From Asparagopsis taxiformis (Eukaryota; Rhodophyta; Florideophyceae; Bonnemaisoniales; Bonnemaisoniaceae): DNA of 64,000 bases. The notes under the pieces were generated by a model. The model was not told the origin of the DNA. It ran no database searches and saw only the letters and a program-made list of their open reading frames with translations. The first letter of the stretch is position 1; every line of letters begins with the position of its first letter. The stretch lies in the NCBI GenBank assembly GCA_030407315.1, contig JALQPE010001755.1, positions 1-64,000 of the forward strand, read 5' to 3'. Of the stretch, positions 63,862-64,000 are shown piece after piece. Position numbers and translations under genes: made by a program.

Positions 63862-64000
63862 TGTAGGACCAGCCGGGGTGGCGATCGCTAAGGGAGTTCT
63901 AGAATTGCAGCCATGTCAGGGCGAGGTGAACCGTAACGCGCTGGTTGAACTTGCGTTCGCGCGTCGCTCGGTCGCGCTGGCGAACGGGTGGTACAACGGC
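63862..64000 (+). mobile_element. LTR-like terminus, same family as 15 kb
   Basis: It begins TGTAGGACCAGCCGG and stays recognisably similar to 15665-15800 to the window end, with scattered substitutions. It is inserted in Gypsy gag and continues beyond the window. Confidence 0.75.

Noticed and set aside
1..64000. tRNA, rRNA or snoRNA genes
   Set aside because: I looked for B-box-like GGTTCGA and cloverleaf stems and found only isolated matches inside genes or repeats; a covariance-model search was not possible here.

Overview
This is eukaryotic nuclear DNA. UTP25 (a ribosome-assembly factor) and TFIIS (a transcription elongation factor) are present, genes are mostly intronless, the introns that exist have GTRAGT donors and CTGAC/CTAAC branch points, and TATA boxes lie 70-120 bp upstream of several ATGs. 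A bacterial-type glucokinase, compact single-exon genes and a heavy load of nested LTR retrotransposons fit a red alga, probably a florideophyte such as Chondrus. That assignment is inference; nothing in the window proves the species.

Layout. 1-5005: a long inverted-repeat element (arms about 1.2 kb, each with internal direct repeats, hairpins and a 14-bp palindrome) whose interior holds a decayed TIR-domain scrap. 5.9-7.5 kb: a degenerate tandem array that looks like repeated 27-nt and 12-nt micro-exons with consensus splice signals. 7.7-8.3 kb: short tandem repeats. 8.4-15.0 kb: a CpG-rich, minus-strand element with one intact 733-codon ORF and one broken ORF family of unknown type. A solo Gypsy-type LTR with a clean 5-bp target duplication splits the broken ORF. 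14.2-16.5 kb: two near-identical LTR-like repeats in inverted orientation around a Copia remnant. 16.6-22.1 kb: the end of one Copia element, then a complete but inactivated minus-strand Copia element (TSD GGATC).

25.5-33.4 kb is a gene-rich island: a secreted protein with a possible N-terminal histidine-brace residue (LPMO-like), UTP25, bacterial-type glucokinase divergent from TFIIS, and a YacP-like NYN-domain protein.

33.8-53.1 kb is the most distinctive part: three intact giant genes (1381-1426 aa) with the order NB-ARC, WD40 repeats, C-terminal TIR, plus a fourth decayed copy. They look like NLR/STAND immune sensors with the TIR effector at the opposite end from plant TNLs. A four-exon gene resembling ionotropic glutamate receptors lies among them. 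One NLR starts MGNCLS, a predicted dual-acylation signal, so at least one receptor may sit on a membrane.

54-58.7 kb: an unidentified ORF and a secreted Cys-rich protein made of four essentially identical 258-bp repeats. 59.0-64.0 kb: a three-level nest in which a Copia element is cut by a Gypsy element, whose gag is cut by the same LTR-like terminus seen at 15 kb.
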